Shown: positions 53,647 to 62,184 of the stretch, piece by piece | Layout of the letters: the number at the start of each line of letters is the position of its first letter | How positions within the stretch are numbered: position 1 is the stretch's first letter | Notes under the pieces: model-generated | The model's database searches: none | What the model was told of the DNA's origin: nothing | What the model saw: only the letters and a program-made list of their open reading frames with translations | Source of the DNA: an uncultured Eggerthellaceae bacterium | Lineage (GTDB): Bacteria; Actinomycetota; Coriobacteriia; Coriobacteriales; Eggerthellaceae | Direction: 5' to 3' | DNA: 64,000 bases | Assembly (NCBI GenBank): GCA_910588945.1 | Contig: CAJUSF010000023.1 | Span: 54,678-118,677, forward strand | Position numbers and translations under genes: made by a program

Positions 53647-54795
53647 TTAGGTGTTTATAGGACTGAACGATACAGTGTAGCCGGCATTTATCAACTGGAA
53701 GGACAACTGGCCGACATCGCCTTCATCTGTGAGGATCAAGACGAGAACAGCGTTTCCCTCCGATACGTGATCTATCTCGATAGATTGTATATTGCAACCC
53801 ACCGAACTTGCAATAGTGGTCACCTCAGCAACGACACCTTTTCTATTGATCATAGGTATGCGAACCTCGAGAAGTTTATCGCTTCCCGGTACCCACGCGC
53901 TTGGAAGTGAGCGTCTGATGTCTGCTGCTGACGCGAGAAGTCCAGTGAATCTGGTGCGGTCACGCTCATCGAGCGCATCGGCGAAATCCCCTATGATCTG
54001 CTGCATCTCGATAAGGCCGGATCTCAGCGCATTCGCGTTATCAAAAGCAATGCCGCACCAAAGCTCAGGAGAACCTGCGGCAATACGCGTAGTATCTTTG
54101 AAGCCGCCTGCGGCAAGCCGCATCAAGGCCTGCGAGTCATCCGAATGCCTGTGCGCGAGCTCAACAAGCGATGAGGCTATCATATGCGGCACGTGTGACA
54201 CAATGGCCACAGCACGGTCGTGGTCTTGCCTAGGGATCGAAACAACACGTGCGTCCATTCCACATATGAGTTCATGGAGATCTTTGAAATGTTCGGGATC
54301 AGTGCGTTCATCTGGACATAATATCCAGTTCGCACCCTCGAAAAGGTCGCTTCTTGCCCCGTCTATGCCATTTACTTCCGATCCGGCCATAGGGTGTCCC
54401 GGAATGTAGTTGCCTGCATGCTCGATGAGTCCATCGGAGATCTCGAGAATATGCGCCTTCGTGGAGATCGTATCAGTTATGACGCCGTCATATCCGACCT
54501 CTTTCAGAAGCTCAAGATAGTGATCAACCGCAGACACAGGGGTGGCTAGCACCACGAGATCAGCCTTTTCCTTGATGTATTCCTCAAGTTTTGGATCATC
54601 TGCCCCAAAGGCCGTGCTGACCCATTTGTTATCCATGGCAACAACGCGTGTTCTGGAATTGCTGTCCACGCCGACGATATCGATGCCCGGATAGTGTTTA
54701 CCGAGCGCACCTGCAAGCGATGCCCCTATGAGGCCAAGTCCGATGATTACGATATTGTTGAACGCCGATTTGTTGCATGTATCCGTTTGGGACAT
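53647..54795 (-). CDS. tyrA: Prephenate dehydrogenase with ACT domain
   Basis: A 382-residue protein. The Rossmann start IVIIGLGLIGASLAG (16-30) and the GHPMAGSE active-site segment mark the dehydrogenase. An ACT domain occupies about 310-380 (VAEVTTIASSVGCNIQSIEIDH), which is the usual place for tyrosine feedback control. It makes 4-hydroxyphenylpyruvate. aroA follows after 14 bases. Confidence 0.94.
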   Translation of the reverse strand: MSQTDTCNKSAFNNIVIIGLGLIGASLAGALGKHYPGIDIVGVDSNSRTRVVAMDNKWVSTAFGADDPKLEEYIKEKADLVVLATPVSAVDHYLELLKEVGYDGVITDTISTKAHILEISDGLIEHAGNYIPGHPMAGSEVNGIDGARSDLFEGANWILCPDERTDPEHFKDLHELICGMDARVVSIPRQDHDRAVAIVSHVPHMIASSLVELAHRHSDDSQALMRLAAGGFKDTTRIAAGSPELWCGIAFDNANALRSGLIEMQQIIGDFADALDERDRTRFTGLLASAADIRRSLPSAWVPGSDKLLEVRIPMINRKGVVAEVTTIASSVGCNIQSIEIDHVSEGNAVLVLILTDEGDVGQLSFQLINAGYTVSFSPINT

Positions 54796-54864
54796 CTCAT
54801 TCCTCTTCGTTTCCTTGTTGCTTATCTAATGCGGTTTTCCCGTATGCCTTGTTTTTGCCGGATT

Positions 54865-55638
54865 CTATTCTAAACGTTGCAAGCGTGAACGGACTTCATC
54901 CAATGCTTCATATTCGGCTTTTGTTAGCTCAATGCATTGGCCTGGTCGCATGCCGCTAAGCGTTATCGGCCCGAATGTCACTCGCTCAAGTTCGATGACC
55001 TCATGACCTATCGCTTTGAACATTCTGCGAACTTGGCGGTTCTTTCCCTCATGAATCACAATCGATACCCGCGATCGGTCGCTCATTATCTTAATGATGT
55101 CGCACTTTGCAGGAGCAAAGATATCATCATCGATCGCGATGCCTTCGCGAAGCCGGTCAAGCTCACTTTCCTTGACAGCGCCGTCCACAAGTGCGATGTA
55201 TGTCTTATTGACATGCTTGCTCGGATGCATCAAGTCGTGTCCGAGCGCGCCATTGGTGGTGAATAGAAGCAGCCCAGATGTGTCAAGGTCAAGTCTTCCT
55301 ATCGGATATAGGGATGGATGCTCGTCGATCGGAACCAGATCAGACACGCATCTGTCATGATGTGGATCGCTCATGGATGTGAGATATCCGGTAGGTTTGT
55401 AGAGCTTGAAGGTTCGATCGGTCTGCGGAATGGATACGACATTCCCATCAACAGCAACCCGATCGCGCTTTGAATCCACCTTCGCTCCCAACTCGCAAAT
55501 CGTGTTTCCGTTTACGCTTACACGCCCCTCAACGATGAGCTTTTCACTTGCGCGTCTAGATGCCACTCCACATCTGGCTAGGAAACGCTGCAGGCGCATG
55601 GGGCCTTCATCATGTGTTGCTTGTGTGGCATCTGCCAT
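54865..55638 (-). CDS. rluB: Pseudouridine synthase RluB-like
   Basis: A 257-residue protein with an N-terminal S4 RNA-binding domain (RLQRFLARCGVASRRASE) and an RsuA/RluB-type catalytic domain with GRLDLDTSGLLL, where the Asp forms the covalent RNA adduct. It makes a pseudouridine in 23S rRNA. ATG 55638 lies four bases after the scpB stop; ATG 55599 (MRLQRF) is an alternative. The frame opening 36 codons upstream is inside scpB. Confidence 0.93.
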   Translation of the reverse strand: MADATQATHDEGPMRLQRFLARCGVASRRASEKLIVEGRVSVNGNTICELGAKVDSKRDRVAVDGNVVSIPQTDRTFKLYKPTGYLTSMSDPHHDRCVSDLVPIDEHPSLYPIGRLDLDTSGLLLFTTNGALGHDLMHPSKHVNKTYIALVDGAVKESELDRLREGIAIDDDIFAPAKCDIIKIMSDRSRVSIVIHEGKNRQVRRMFKAIGHEVIELERVTFGPITLSGMRPGQCIELTKAEYEALDEVRSRLQRLE

Positions 55639-55642
55639 GTTG

Positions 55643-56497
55643 CTACTCGTCGGAAAGGTCGAAGTTAAGTTCGTCAAAGTCGATCTTGTCGACGATACCG
55701 AGCGTGGATGCGATGGCGTCTCTGAACATTGCGGACATCTCAGCATCTTCGCTCTTAGTCATATCCGTATCGCGCTCATCGCCATTTTTTGGCGACTCAT
55801 CTTTATGCGCAGCTGTATCCTTAGACGATGCTTGCACGGTTGAGATATCGATCGTCTCTCCATCGATCATGCCCTCTGCAAGCATCGCAGCCTGCTCATC
55901 TGTTATAAGGATCTCATCCCGTGTAGTGGATAGCCTCTCAGAAATGAGACGCCTCGTCTCGTCATCCGGTGCAAATTCCGAGATATCTGTGAGATCTTTG
56001 ACGGAGTTCAACCCGAACTTCTCAAGAAACGCCTTTGTTGTTGCATATAACGTGGGGTTTCCGGGAGCATCAGCTGTGCCCGCTTCGCGAACCAAGCCCT
56101 TTTCGATGAGCGAATTGATCGAACTGTCAGAACTAACGCCGCGGATGGATGAGATCTGCGCGCGCGTTACAGGTTGCGTGTAGGCCACTATCGCAAGCGT
56201 CTCAAGCGCGGCAGCAGAAAGTTTGCGCGTATCCCACGACAGCACATATCGCTCTATGAGCTCATGATATCTTGGGTGCGTGAACAGCCTCCAACCGCCT
56301 GCTATCTCGCGAAGCTGGATGCCGGAGTCGCTATCCTCATAGCTTTTTTGCAGCTCATGAAGCGCATCTTCGATATCTTTGGCATCCGCCTCGAGCATCT
56401 GCGACAGCGACAGCACATTCACCGGCTCATCGGTAACGAACAGCATCGCCTCCAATGCGCCTCGCAGATATTCCTCACCCAATCCTTCTATCATCAA
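55643..56497 (-). CDS. scpB: Chromosome segregation/condensation protein ScpB
   Basis: A 284-residue ScpB. Two winged-helix domains occupy about 1-170, with GALEAMLFVTDEPV near 13, LETLAIVAYTQPVTRAQI and RGVSSDSSINSLIEKGLV. The C-terminal 100 residues are an acidic, Lys- and Asp-rich extension. ScpB binds ScpA on the SMC complex. It follows scpA by 50 bases. Confidence 0.94.
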   Translation of the reverse strand: MMIEGLGEEYLRGALEAMLFVTDEPVNVLSLSQMLEADAKDIEDALHELQKSYEDSDSGIQLREIAGGWRLFTHPRYHELIERYVLSWDTRKLSAAALETLAIVAYTQPVTRAQISSIRGVSSDSSINSLIEKGLVREAGTADAPGNPTLYATTKAFLEKFGLNSVKDLTDISEFAPDDETRRLISERLSTTRDEILITDEQAAMLAEGMIDGETIDISTVQASSKDTAAHKDESPKNGDERDTDMTKSEDAEMSAMFRDAIASTLGIVDKIDFDELNFDLSDE

Positions 56498-56547
56498 AAG
56501 CTCCTGTTTCTTATCTGTCGGTCGACTCTGAAAGATATATCGTCGAA

Positions 56548-57342
56548 TTATTCATGTCGGTCATTCGCAGAATCATCACTGTCCTCATCAAGTATCAATT
56601 CCCCTGAGCCTTCTATGTAGGAGATACTGATGTCTCCGAAGCACTCGGTCTGCTCAAGCATGACCATCTTGCGCTTGTATAGTTCAAGGATCGCAAGGAA
56701 CGACACAACAACAAGCTGTGGAGATCTGTCATTAGCTACAAGTTCGCTGAATTTGAGGTGTTTGCGCGATGTTATCCTTTGATGGATCGCCCGCACATGT
56801 ACCTCCACCGGGATCGGCTTAGCGGCGATATGCTCGGACTCGAGCAAAAATATCTCGCGGCGCGCCATGGCGTTTGCCGCAAGATAGCCAAGCGAATCGA
56901 TGCTCACGCCGTCAAGGAAGTCTGGCATCGCTTGCAAGAACTTTGCATCAGGCCCGAATGGTCGCGAATGCATCCTGCCTGTTGTCTCATATCTCTGTCC
57001 GAGCTCTTCGGATGCATTCTTATACTGCTTGTAACGATATAACTTCTCTACGAGGATATCGCGCGCTTCACTCGGTGCGAGCTCGGCGATCTCATCTGAT
57101 ATCTCGTCTGTGGGCTTCGGTATGAGCGCCTGCGCCTTGATCTCGAGAAGAGTTGCTGCCACCAGTAAGAAATCAGAGGCAACATCAAGATCGAGGATGT
57201 TCATCTTGGAGACCTCAGCCAGATACTGGTCAGTTATCTCAGATATGGAAATAGCCCCGATATCCACTCGCTTCTTGCTGACAAGATACAGCAAAAGATC
57301 GAACGGTCCCTCGAAGCTCTCAATTTTTACCTTATATGCCAA
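56548..57342 (-). CDS. scpA: Chromosome segregation/condensation protein ScpA
   Basis: A 264-residue ScpA kleisin. The start YKVKIESFEGPFDLLLYLV is characteristic; the middle is charged and helical, and the C-terminus has the winged-helix SFLAILELYKRKMVML. It bridges the SMC heads. scpB follows. The M50 protease gene is upstream, with 28 bases between. Confidence 0.95.
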   Translation of the reverse strand: MAYKVKIESFEGPFDLLLYLVSKKRVDIGAISISEITDQYLAEVSKMNILDLDVASDFLLVAATLLEIKAQALIPKPTDEISDEIAELAPSEARDILVEKLYRYKQYKNASEELGQRYETTGRMHSRPFGPDAKFLQAMPDFLDGVSIDSLGYLAANAMARREIFLLESEHIAAKPIPVEVHVRAIHQRITSRKHLKFSELVANDRSPQLVVVSFLAILELYKRKMVMLEQTECFGDISISYIEGSGELILDEDSDDSANDRHE

Positions 57343-57370
57343 TATCGGTCCTTATCTTAAAAAGACAGCT

Positions 57371-58051
57371 CTACCAGCCGCTAGGCATCATCAGATCCGC
57401 AAGGTTTCCAGCTGTTGCATCTAGGTACCACGAGAAAGGATTGACCCCTATGATGTATGGGACCACGATGATGCAGATCATGAAGATCGGAAAAGCGTAG
57501 TGCTGGATAGAGTACCATTTTGCAAGGCTCTTCTCCGGGATGAATAGCGCGATGATCGATGAGCCGTCAAGCGGCGGTATCGGAAGCAGATTGAAAAACA
57601 TTAGGTATAGATTCACAAGGATGAATATCGGAAGGAACATTGCATATAGGTAATACATCGCAGAGCCGAACAACACCATCGGCGAGAACAATGCGTGAAG
57701 GATATGCATTATGATGGCACCGATTACAGCCATGCAAAGGTTCGCAAGCGGTCCAGCAAGTCCTGTGATCGCATCGCCGCGTCTTGGATCTTTGAAATAG
57801 GTAGGGTTATACGGGACGGGTTTCGCGTATCCGAAGATCGGCCAGTGAAGGATCATGAGCAAAAGCGGCAAGATGACAGTACCGAATGGATCGATATGTT
57901 TTATCGGGTTTAGAGAGAGCCTGCCTGCAGCTTTGGCTGTCGGGTCACCCAGTTTATATGCCGCAAACCCGTGTGCCACCTCATGCACGACAATCGCTGG
58001 TATGAAGCTCAATATCGAGCAGATGTAATATGCGATAGTATCTATATCCAT
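57371..58051 (-). CDS. M50-family site-2 protease-like membrane protein
   Basis: A 226-residue membrane protease with about six helices. The zinc site H23-E-V-A-H27 and the later PPLDGS segment (near 158-163) mark the short M50 class, found next to scpA in many Gram-positive bacteria. Members cut within membranes, but no substrate is known for this subgroup. The gene is 20 bases after the ABC-F gene. Confidence 0.92.
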   Translation of the reverse strand: MDIDTIAYYICSILSFIPAIVVHEVAHGFAAYKLGDPTAKAAGRLSLNPIKHIDPFGTVILPLLLMILHWPIFGYAKPVPYNPTYFKDPRRGDAITGLAGPLANLCMAVIGAIIMHILHALFSPMVLFGSAMYYLYAMFLPIFILVNLYLMFFNLLPIPPLDGSSIIALFIPEKSLAKWYSIQHYAFPIFMICIIVVPYIIGVNPFSWYLDATAGNLADLMMPSGW

Positions 58052-58071
58052 ATCCTTCTAATCCTTTTTGA

Positions 58072-60129
58072 TCAGAGGCATTTTGAAGCCTCGAGTTCAA
58101 GCTTCTCGTTCAATGAGAACCATTCCTCTTCGTTCGCCTCGATGCGTGCCTTTAGTTTCGCATGCTCGGATATCACATCGGTGGCATCCGATTCCCTGAT
58201 GTAGAAATCCGGGTCGCTCATAAGAGCGAGGATCTCGTCCATACGTGCGTTGTCTCTTGCAAGTTCTTCGTCGAGCTTAGCGATCCTTTCTCTGAGATGC
58301 TTCGTTGCCGCATGAAGTTTGTTGCGCGCTTCAGCCTCCGCACGTTTTTGCTCTTTGGTCTTCGGAGCGCTTTGCTTTTGTGAGGCGGTCGGCTTCTTGG
58401 TGCTTTGTGCGCTTCTGTCGATCCTGTTCACGGTGATCTTCGTTTTCGCACCGTCTTTAGCAGACGCATCGTTTTCATCTTCTGTGAATATGTCATCTAT
58501 GATCGAAGGTGCACTCGGCTCAGATCCGCCAAGCTGCCCTGATTTTTCGAGATAGTAGTCATAATCGCCATCATAATTGGTTATCTTGCCGTCTTTCACC
58601 TCGACGATACGGTTGGCGATGCTTCTTATCAGGTGCCTGTCGTGAGTGATGAGTAGGATTGTTCCCTCAAATTGCGATAGAGCCTGTTCGAGCACATCAG
58701 CGCTTGATATATCCAAATGGTTGGTCGGCTCGTCAAGGCATAGTAGCGGATTCGGTGATACGAGCATCTTTGCGAGCGCAAGCCTGCTCTTCTCGCCACC
58801 CGATAGCACCCCGACTTTCTTCTCGACATCGTCATCCTTGAACAAAAACGCACCCAAAAGCGATCGGACCTGCGATATCGACCAGCCCGGCGCAGCGCTA
58901 TCAAGCTCTTGGAATACAGTCTTGTTGATATCAAGCTCGTCGAGTTGGTGTTGTGCATAATACATGAGACTGACGTGCTCACCGTATTCGATCTGCCCAG
59001 CATCTGGCTCGATTATCCCGGCGACCATCTTGAGCAGCGTGGATTTGCCGGCACCGTTCGGTCCGACAAGCGCCACCTTATCGCCGCGATACATCGAGAA
59101 ATCTACACCGTCATAGACCGTTTTGCCATCATATGACTTCTTAAGAGCACAAGCCTTGACGACCATATCTCCAGTTCTTGGTGGTTGCACGAAGTTGAAG
59201 TGTATAGCTCGTCTTTCATCGGGGATATCGACAAGCTCCTCTTTGAGCTTTTCCATGCGACGAAGTCTGTCTTGGGCTTGTTTCGCCTTTGTAGCCTTGT
59301 AACGAAACCTCTCGACGAAGGAGTTCAGTTTGTCGATCTCTTCAAGTTGAGAGGCGCGCTTGGCCCGTAGCTGCTCAAGTCTGAGCTCACGCGCTTTGAG
59401 GTATGCCGTATAGTTTCCCTTATATAAGATGATCTCGCCGGACGCCACTTCAGCTACACGATCGACCATGTTGTCCATGAAGGCGCGATCGTGGCTGACG
59501 ACGATGACGGCGCCTGTGTAGGTGCGAAGAAAGCCTTCAAGCCATTTCACGGACTCAAGATCCAGATGGTTTGTCGGCTCGTCAAGCAGAAGAACATCGG
59601 GGTTCTTAACAAGGAGCTTGGCAAGCGCTATTCTCATTTGCCACCCACCAGAGAATTCGCTCGTCAAGCGGATTAGGTCTTCCTCTTTGAATCCGAGACC
59701 GAACATTATGCCTCGAACCTTCGATTCGAGTGTGTATCCGCCTAAGAGCTCATATGTCTCACGTGCTTTTCCGACAGCATCGATCTCTTCTTGCGATGAT
59801 TCTTGGCTGAGCATCGATTCGAGCTTGGCGAGACGCTTTTCAGCTTCGAGGATCTCAGATTGGGATGCAAGGACTTCTTCGAGAATGGCTCGATCATCCA
59901 TCTCGATGGCTTCCTGCTCAAGATATCCCAGTGTGGCTCCTTTTGCGAAGACCACACGCCCCTCATCGGCATCATCTTCACCTGAGATGATGTTTAAAAG
60001 CGTTGTCTTGCCCGCACCGTTGGGGCCGACCAGTGCAAGACGGTCATTTGCTTCCAAACGCAGGTTCACATCATGGAATAGCTCACGTCCGCCGTATGAT
60101 TTGGAGAGTTTTTCTAGCTGTAAGATCAA
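58072..60129 (-). CDS. ABC-F family ATPase
   Basis: A 685-residue soluble protein with two ABC domains, each with GPNGAGKTT/GPNGAGKST, an LSGGEKSRLALAK- or SGGWQMRIALAK-type signature and LLLDEPTNHLD. A linker helix pair separates them and a coiled-coil C-terminal domain (about 590-680) follows. ABC-F proteins act on the ribosome, some in translation control and some in antibiotic protection; the C-terminal coiled coil fits the Uup/YheS group. The start is TTG 60129 behind AAGGA; the open frame upstream of it overlaps the tRNA terminator. It is the first gene of the large - strand block. Confidence 0.92.
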   Translation of the reverse strand: MILQLEKLSKSYGGRELFHDVNLRLEANDRLALVGPNGAGKTTLLNIISGEDDADEGRVVFAKGATLGYLEQEAIEMDDRAILEEVLASQSEILEAEKRLAKLESMLSQESSQEEIDAVGKARETYELLGGYTLESKVRGIMFGLGFKEEDLIRLTSEFSGGWQMRIALAKLLVKNPDVLLLDEPTNHLDLESVKWLEGFLRTYTGAVIVVSHDRAFMDNMVDRVAEVASGEIILYKGNYTAYLKARELRLEQLRAKRASQLEEIDKLNSFVERFRYKATKAKQAQDRLRRMEKLKEELVDIPDERRAIHFNFVQPPRTGDMVVKACALKKSYDGKTVYDGVDFSMYRGDKVALVGPNGAGKSTLLKMVAGIIEPDAGQIEYGEHVSLMYYAQHQLDELDINKTVFQELDSAAPGWSISQVRSLLGAFLFKDDDVEKKVGVLSGGEKSRLALAKMLVSPNPLLCLDEPTNHLDISSADVLEQALSQFEGTILLITHDRHLIRSIANRIVEVKDGKITNYDGDYDYYLEKSGQLGGSEPSAPSIIDDIFTEDENDASAKDGAKTKITVNRIDRSAQSTKKPTASQKQSAPKTKEQKRAEAEARNKLHAATKHLRERIAKLDEELARDNARMDEILALMSDPDFYIRESDATDVISEHAKLKARIEANEEEWFSLNEKLELEASKCL

Positions 60130-60202
60130 TTCGATCCTTATTTTCCGATTCGTTCCGTTTCGCATTGATGGGCATATCGGTAAGAGCCGAAAATACCCCG
60201 TA

Positions 60203-60237
60203 TCAAAAAGACCAGAGAACAACGAGTCTCTGGTCTT
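60203..60237 (-). terminator. Intrinsic terminator of the tRNA-Val gene
   Basis: On the - strand a perfect 11-base stem, AAGACCAGAGA and TCTCTGGTCTT (60208-60237), with an eight-base loop is followed by TTTTTG (60209-60204). It starts ten bases after the tRNA 3' end. It remained on the chromosome side when the element inserted. Confidence 0.85.
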
Positions 60238-60246
60238 GAAAGTTCA

Positions 60247-60292
60247 TGGTGGTCGCTACAGGATTTGAACCTGTGACCCCCGCCGTGTGAAG
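60247..60292 (-). tRNA. 3' part of a tRNA-Val(CAC) gene, attachment site
   Basis: On the - strand these 46 bases give the anticodon loop TTCACAC (anticodon CAC), the 3' anticodon stem, the variable loop, the T arm (ACAGG-TTCAAAT-CCTGT), the acceptor strand AGCGACC, a discriminator A and CCA. The match stops at 60292, the last base of the 5' anticodon stem; further right the sequence is AT-rich and unrelated. So the gene is cut at the anticodon stem. This is how phages and integrative elements use tRNA genes: the 5' half, with a restored 3' end, should lie at the far end of the element. Confidence 0.85.
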
Positions 60293-60407
60293 AACTTATT
60301 TTGTAAAATTATCCACAACGGTATATGCATTATACACGGATATACCCCATTTTGAGAGAAAAATAAAAGTGTATGATTTTGCATACTTTTGTTCGTTTTT
60401 TGGATTT

Positions 60408-60431
60408 TTAGTGGTGGAATTAGTGGTGGAA
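60408..60431. repeat. Tandem 12-base repeat near the attachment site
   Basis: TTAGTGGTGGAA occurs twice head to tail (60408-60419 and 60420-60431). A shorter TAGTGG copy lies nearby at about 60445. The repeats are 115-140 bases inside the element, a distance at which integrase arm-binding sites occur. The remaining 60293-60544 region holds no gene, only this repeat, the promoter and its operator. Confidence 0.55.
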
Positions 60432-60455
60432 TTCTCTACACCTCTAGTGGAGCGT

Positions 60456-60484
60456 TTGACAGGATACCAAAGGTATCCTAATAT
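60456..60484 (+). promoter_or_regulatory. Phage promoter with a palindromic operator
   Basis: A perfect TTGACA (60456-60461) is followed 17 bases later by TAATAT (60479-60484). The whole spacer is the perfect inverted repeat GGATACC-AAA-GGTATCC (60462-60478). A protein bound there would block the promoter. A related palindrome, GATACCT...AGGTATC, lies at 61193-61215 at the end of the XRE gene, so the XRE protein is a candidate for binding both. Confidence 0.65.
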
Positions 60485-60544
60485 AGTTAATGTCAACAGG
60501 GAAGCAAAGGGCATCCCGGACACCGAGCCTAAGGGAGGCAAATT

Positions 60545-60766
60545 ATGGAAAACATCACACTCAAGCAAGCTGAAAACTTCGCAAAAGATGGAAACATCAA
60601 CGGAGTGGCGGCATTCTTCACTCAGCAAAAAGATTGCAAAGAGTACGACCGTGTTTCTTATCAGACGATCAAAGAAACCCTTATGAAAACGATCATAGAC
60701 GACTACTCAAGCAAAGAGATGGATGAGTTCTTGTTCTCGAACATCAAGCGCGTGGCAAACCTGTAA
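60545..60766 (+). CDS. Small phage protein, unknown
   Basis: A 73-residue, probably all-helical protein with charged surfaces and no membrane segment. GGGAGG lies six bases upstream of the ATG. It is the first gene after the operator-bearing promoter and is followed by a hairpin and the XRE gene. The family is not recognised. Its place suggests a role in control or excision, but no sequence motif supports that. Confidence 0.6.
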   Translation: MENITLKQAENFAKDGNINGVAAFFTQQKDCKEYDRVSYQTIKETLMKTIIDDYSSKEMDEFLFSNIKRVANL

Positions 60767-60775
60767 TGGTCTACT

Positions 60776-60793
60776 GCCCCTCCTCGGAGGGGC
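60776..60793 (+). terminator. Hairpin between the small gene and the XRE gene
   Basis: A perfect eight-base GC-rich stem, GCCCCTCC and GGAGGGGC, has a minimal two-base loop (fewer pairs will form in practice) and is followed by TTTCCTTT. It may end or weaken transcription before the XRE gene, whose start is 20 bases further on. Confidence 0.6.
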
Positions 60794-60812
60794 TTTCCTT
60801 TAGGGAGTGATT

Positions 60813-61226
60813 ATGAAAAAGACAAAAGCGGCGCTCAAGGCGCTGCGTGAAGAGTGCGGACTATCCCAGCAGGATATAGCCGACGAAGCTGGAGTCAATA
60901 TTCTCGCTGTTAAACGCTGGGAGAATCCAGAATATCCGGGAAGAATCCCACCTGATGATGTATGGCAGTTCCTGCTCCAAGCGCGCGGCGCGATGTACCA
61001 AGATGCGCGCGAGATCGCGGATCAGATCATAGAGAGCCTTTCTACCATTGAAAAGCCGCAGGATCTACAGCTTGACTACTTCCGCAAGCAAGAAGACTTA
61101 GACGCGGTACAGCTTGAAAGCGGCATCGATGAGCCTGTTGGCTATTACAACGCGCGCATGCGCCTTGTAGGACAGCTGCTGGACAAGGCAGAGATACCTT
61201 ATACATATAGGTATCCAACACAATAA
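60813..61226 (+). CDS. XRE-family helix-turn-helix regulator (phage)
   Basis: A 137-residue protein. The N-terminal helix-turn-helix (LSQQDIADEAGVNILAVKRWEN, about 17-38) is of the XRE/Cro type. The rest is helical, without a recognised domain. I use ATG 60813, five bases after GGGAG, rather than GTG 60807. It probably controls the element; palindromes in the promoter upstream and in its own 3' end are candidate sites. The C-terminal part is unlike a classical self-cleaving repressor (no peptidase domain). Confidence 0.75.
   Translation: MKKTKAALKALREECGLSQQDIADEAGVNILAVKRWENPEYPGRIPPDDVWQFLLQARGAMYQDAREIADQIIESLSTIEKPQDLQLDYFRKQEDLDAVQLESGIDEPVGYYNARMRLVGQLLDKAEIPYTYRYPTQ
61193..61215. promoter_or_regulatory. 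Second palindrome of the operator type
   Basis: GATACCT (61193-61199) and AGGTATC (61209-61215) form an inverted repeat with a nine-base spacer inside the last codons of the XRE gene. Its half-sites share GATACC with the operator at 60462-60478. Confidence 0.4.
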
Positions 61227-61246
61227 ACCCTCCCCGAAGGGAGGGT
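61227..61246. terminator. Bidirectional hairpin between XRE gene and endolysin gene
   Basis: A perfect eight-base stem, ACCCTCCC and GGGAGGGT, with the stable four-base loop CGAA, lies between the convergent genes, one base after the XRE stop. On the - strand it is followed by TTTATTG. It should end both transcripts. Confidence 0.8.
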
Positions 61247-61282
61247 GATTGTAGAGCAAAGCATAGTAAAGTAGAGTAGACC

Positions 61283-61981
61283 CTACGCAGCGAGGATGCT
61301 TGTCCAAGTTGCAGGCCCACAAGAGCCATCCACTGTAAGCCCATGTGAGGACTGCCAGCTCTTGATAGCTTTTACGGTTGCAGGACCACATGAGCCATCG
61401 ATCGCAAGTCCTGCATTAGCGCGGATATTGAGAGCTGACTGGAGCATCTTGACGGCGGTTCCAGTCTTGCCTTTCTGAACGTGGCCGAAGTAGTACACCT
61501 TTTCTCCTTTCGATGGCGTGGATGGCTGAGATGAGTTCACTGGTGAATCAGGTGGGTATATCCACCAGAGCCAGTTGCGCGGGTCTTTAGAGACCTTTGT
61601 CTCAAGTCCAGTCTGATCTCCTGCTTGCCCTCCGCTGATCTTTCCTCTCTCATCGATCGAGGCTTGAGCCACTGTGCCATCTCCCATTGATACAGCCACA
61701 TGGCCATTACGGAGCAACCCAACGCCTGCTGGTGCGGTTTTCGAGTTGTTTGCAGAAACGAATCTAAAGCCAAGTGGCTCTAGCTGTGAGCGCAAAGAGT
61801 CGGTATTACCCCACGTGGGCTTTTCAGGAAAGTATCCACATTCCCAAAGTACATATAGATAAAGCGAGGAACAATCAGCTTCTCCGCCATCTCGGATATC
61901 CCATCTATTGCTTTGGTCATATCCAAGGTTTGCGACCGTGCACCAATAACGCATGCGGTTAGCAATATCTTGTGCAGTCAT
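61283..61981 (-). CDS. Phage endolysin (NlpC/P60-type amidase or peptidase with peptidoglycan-binding repeats)
   Basis: A 232-residue protein. The N-terminal domain (about 1-140) has the papain-like C37 (EADCSS) and H94 (NGHVAV), the order seen in phage NlpC/P60-type lysins. The linker is Pro/Ser-rich (about 147-158). The C-terminus (about 163-232) holds a peptidoglycan-binding-1 fold with two copies of DGSCGPAT. It cuts the cell wall after holins open the membrane; no signal peptide is present. It overlaps the small membrane-protein gene by one base (TAATG). Confidence 0.88.
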   Translation of the reverse strand: MTAQDIANRMRYWCTVANLGYDQSNRWDIRDGGEADCSSLYLYVLWECGYFPEKPTWGNTDSLRSQLEPLGFRFVSANNSKTAPAGVGLLRNGHVAVSMGDGTVAQASIDERGKISGGQAGDQTGLETKVSKDPRNWLWWIYPPDSPVNSSQPSTPSKGEKVYYFGHVQKGKTGTAVKMLQSALNIRANAGLAIDGSCGPATVKAIKSWQSSHGLTVDGSCGPATWTSILAA

Positions 61982-62184
61982 TATTCAACCTCCGAATCGA
62001 TGCTATAGATAACTGTTTCTCCGCTCATTCCATCATTTAGTGGTATGTCGAGCTGTATCTGATTTGGCGTGTCTGTCGGCACCGAGCGCAGAGAGCGCGA
62101 ATGAGACCAGATGCAGGCAAGCACAAGAATGAGTGCGCATACGATGAGCGTTGCTGCGTCCTTCTTACTCATCGGTCTTGGCAT
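61981..62184 (-). CDS. Small phage membrane protein of the lysis cassette
   Basis: A 67-residue protein with one N-terminal membrane helix (about 10-26) and a polar tail outside. It lies between holin and endolysin genes and overlaps both. Such small single-pass proteins act as spanins or antiholins in some phages, but in a Gram-positive host a spanin is unlikely. The start is ATG 62184 or ATG 62172; neither has a clear ribosome-binding site, so translation may be coupled to the holin gene. Confidence 0.65.
   Translation of the reverse strand: MPRPMSKKDAATLIVCALILVLACIWSHSRSLRSVPTDTPNQIQLDIPLNDGMSGETVIYSIDSEVE

Noticed and set aside
53792..54409. A 205-codon + frame opposite tyrA
   Set aside because: It mirrors tyrA codon bias and shows no domain or start signal.
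60296..60628. A 110-codon - strand frame beside the attachment site
   Set aside because: It overlaps the promoter, the operator and the start of the supported + gene, and its translation shows no domain.
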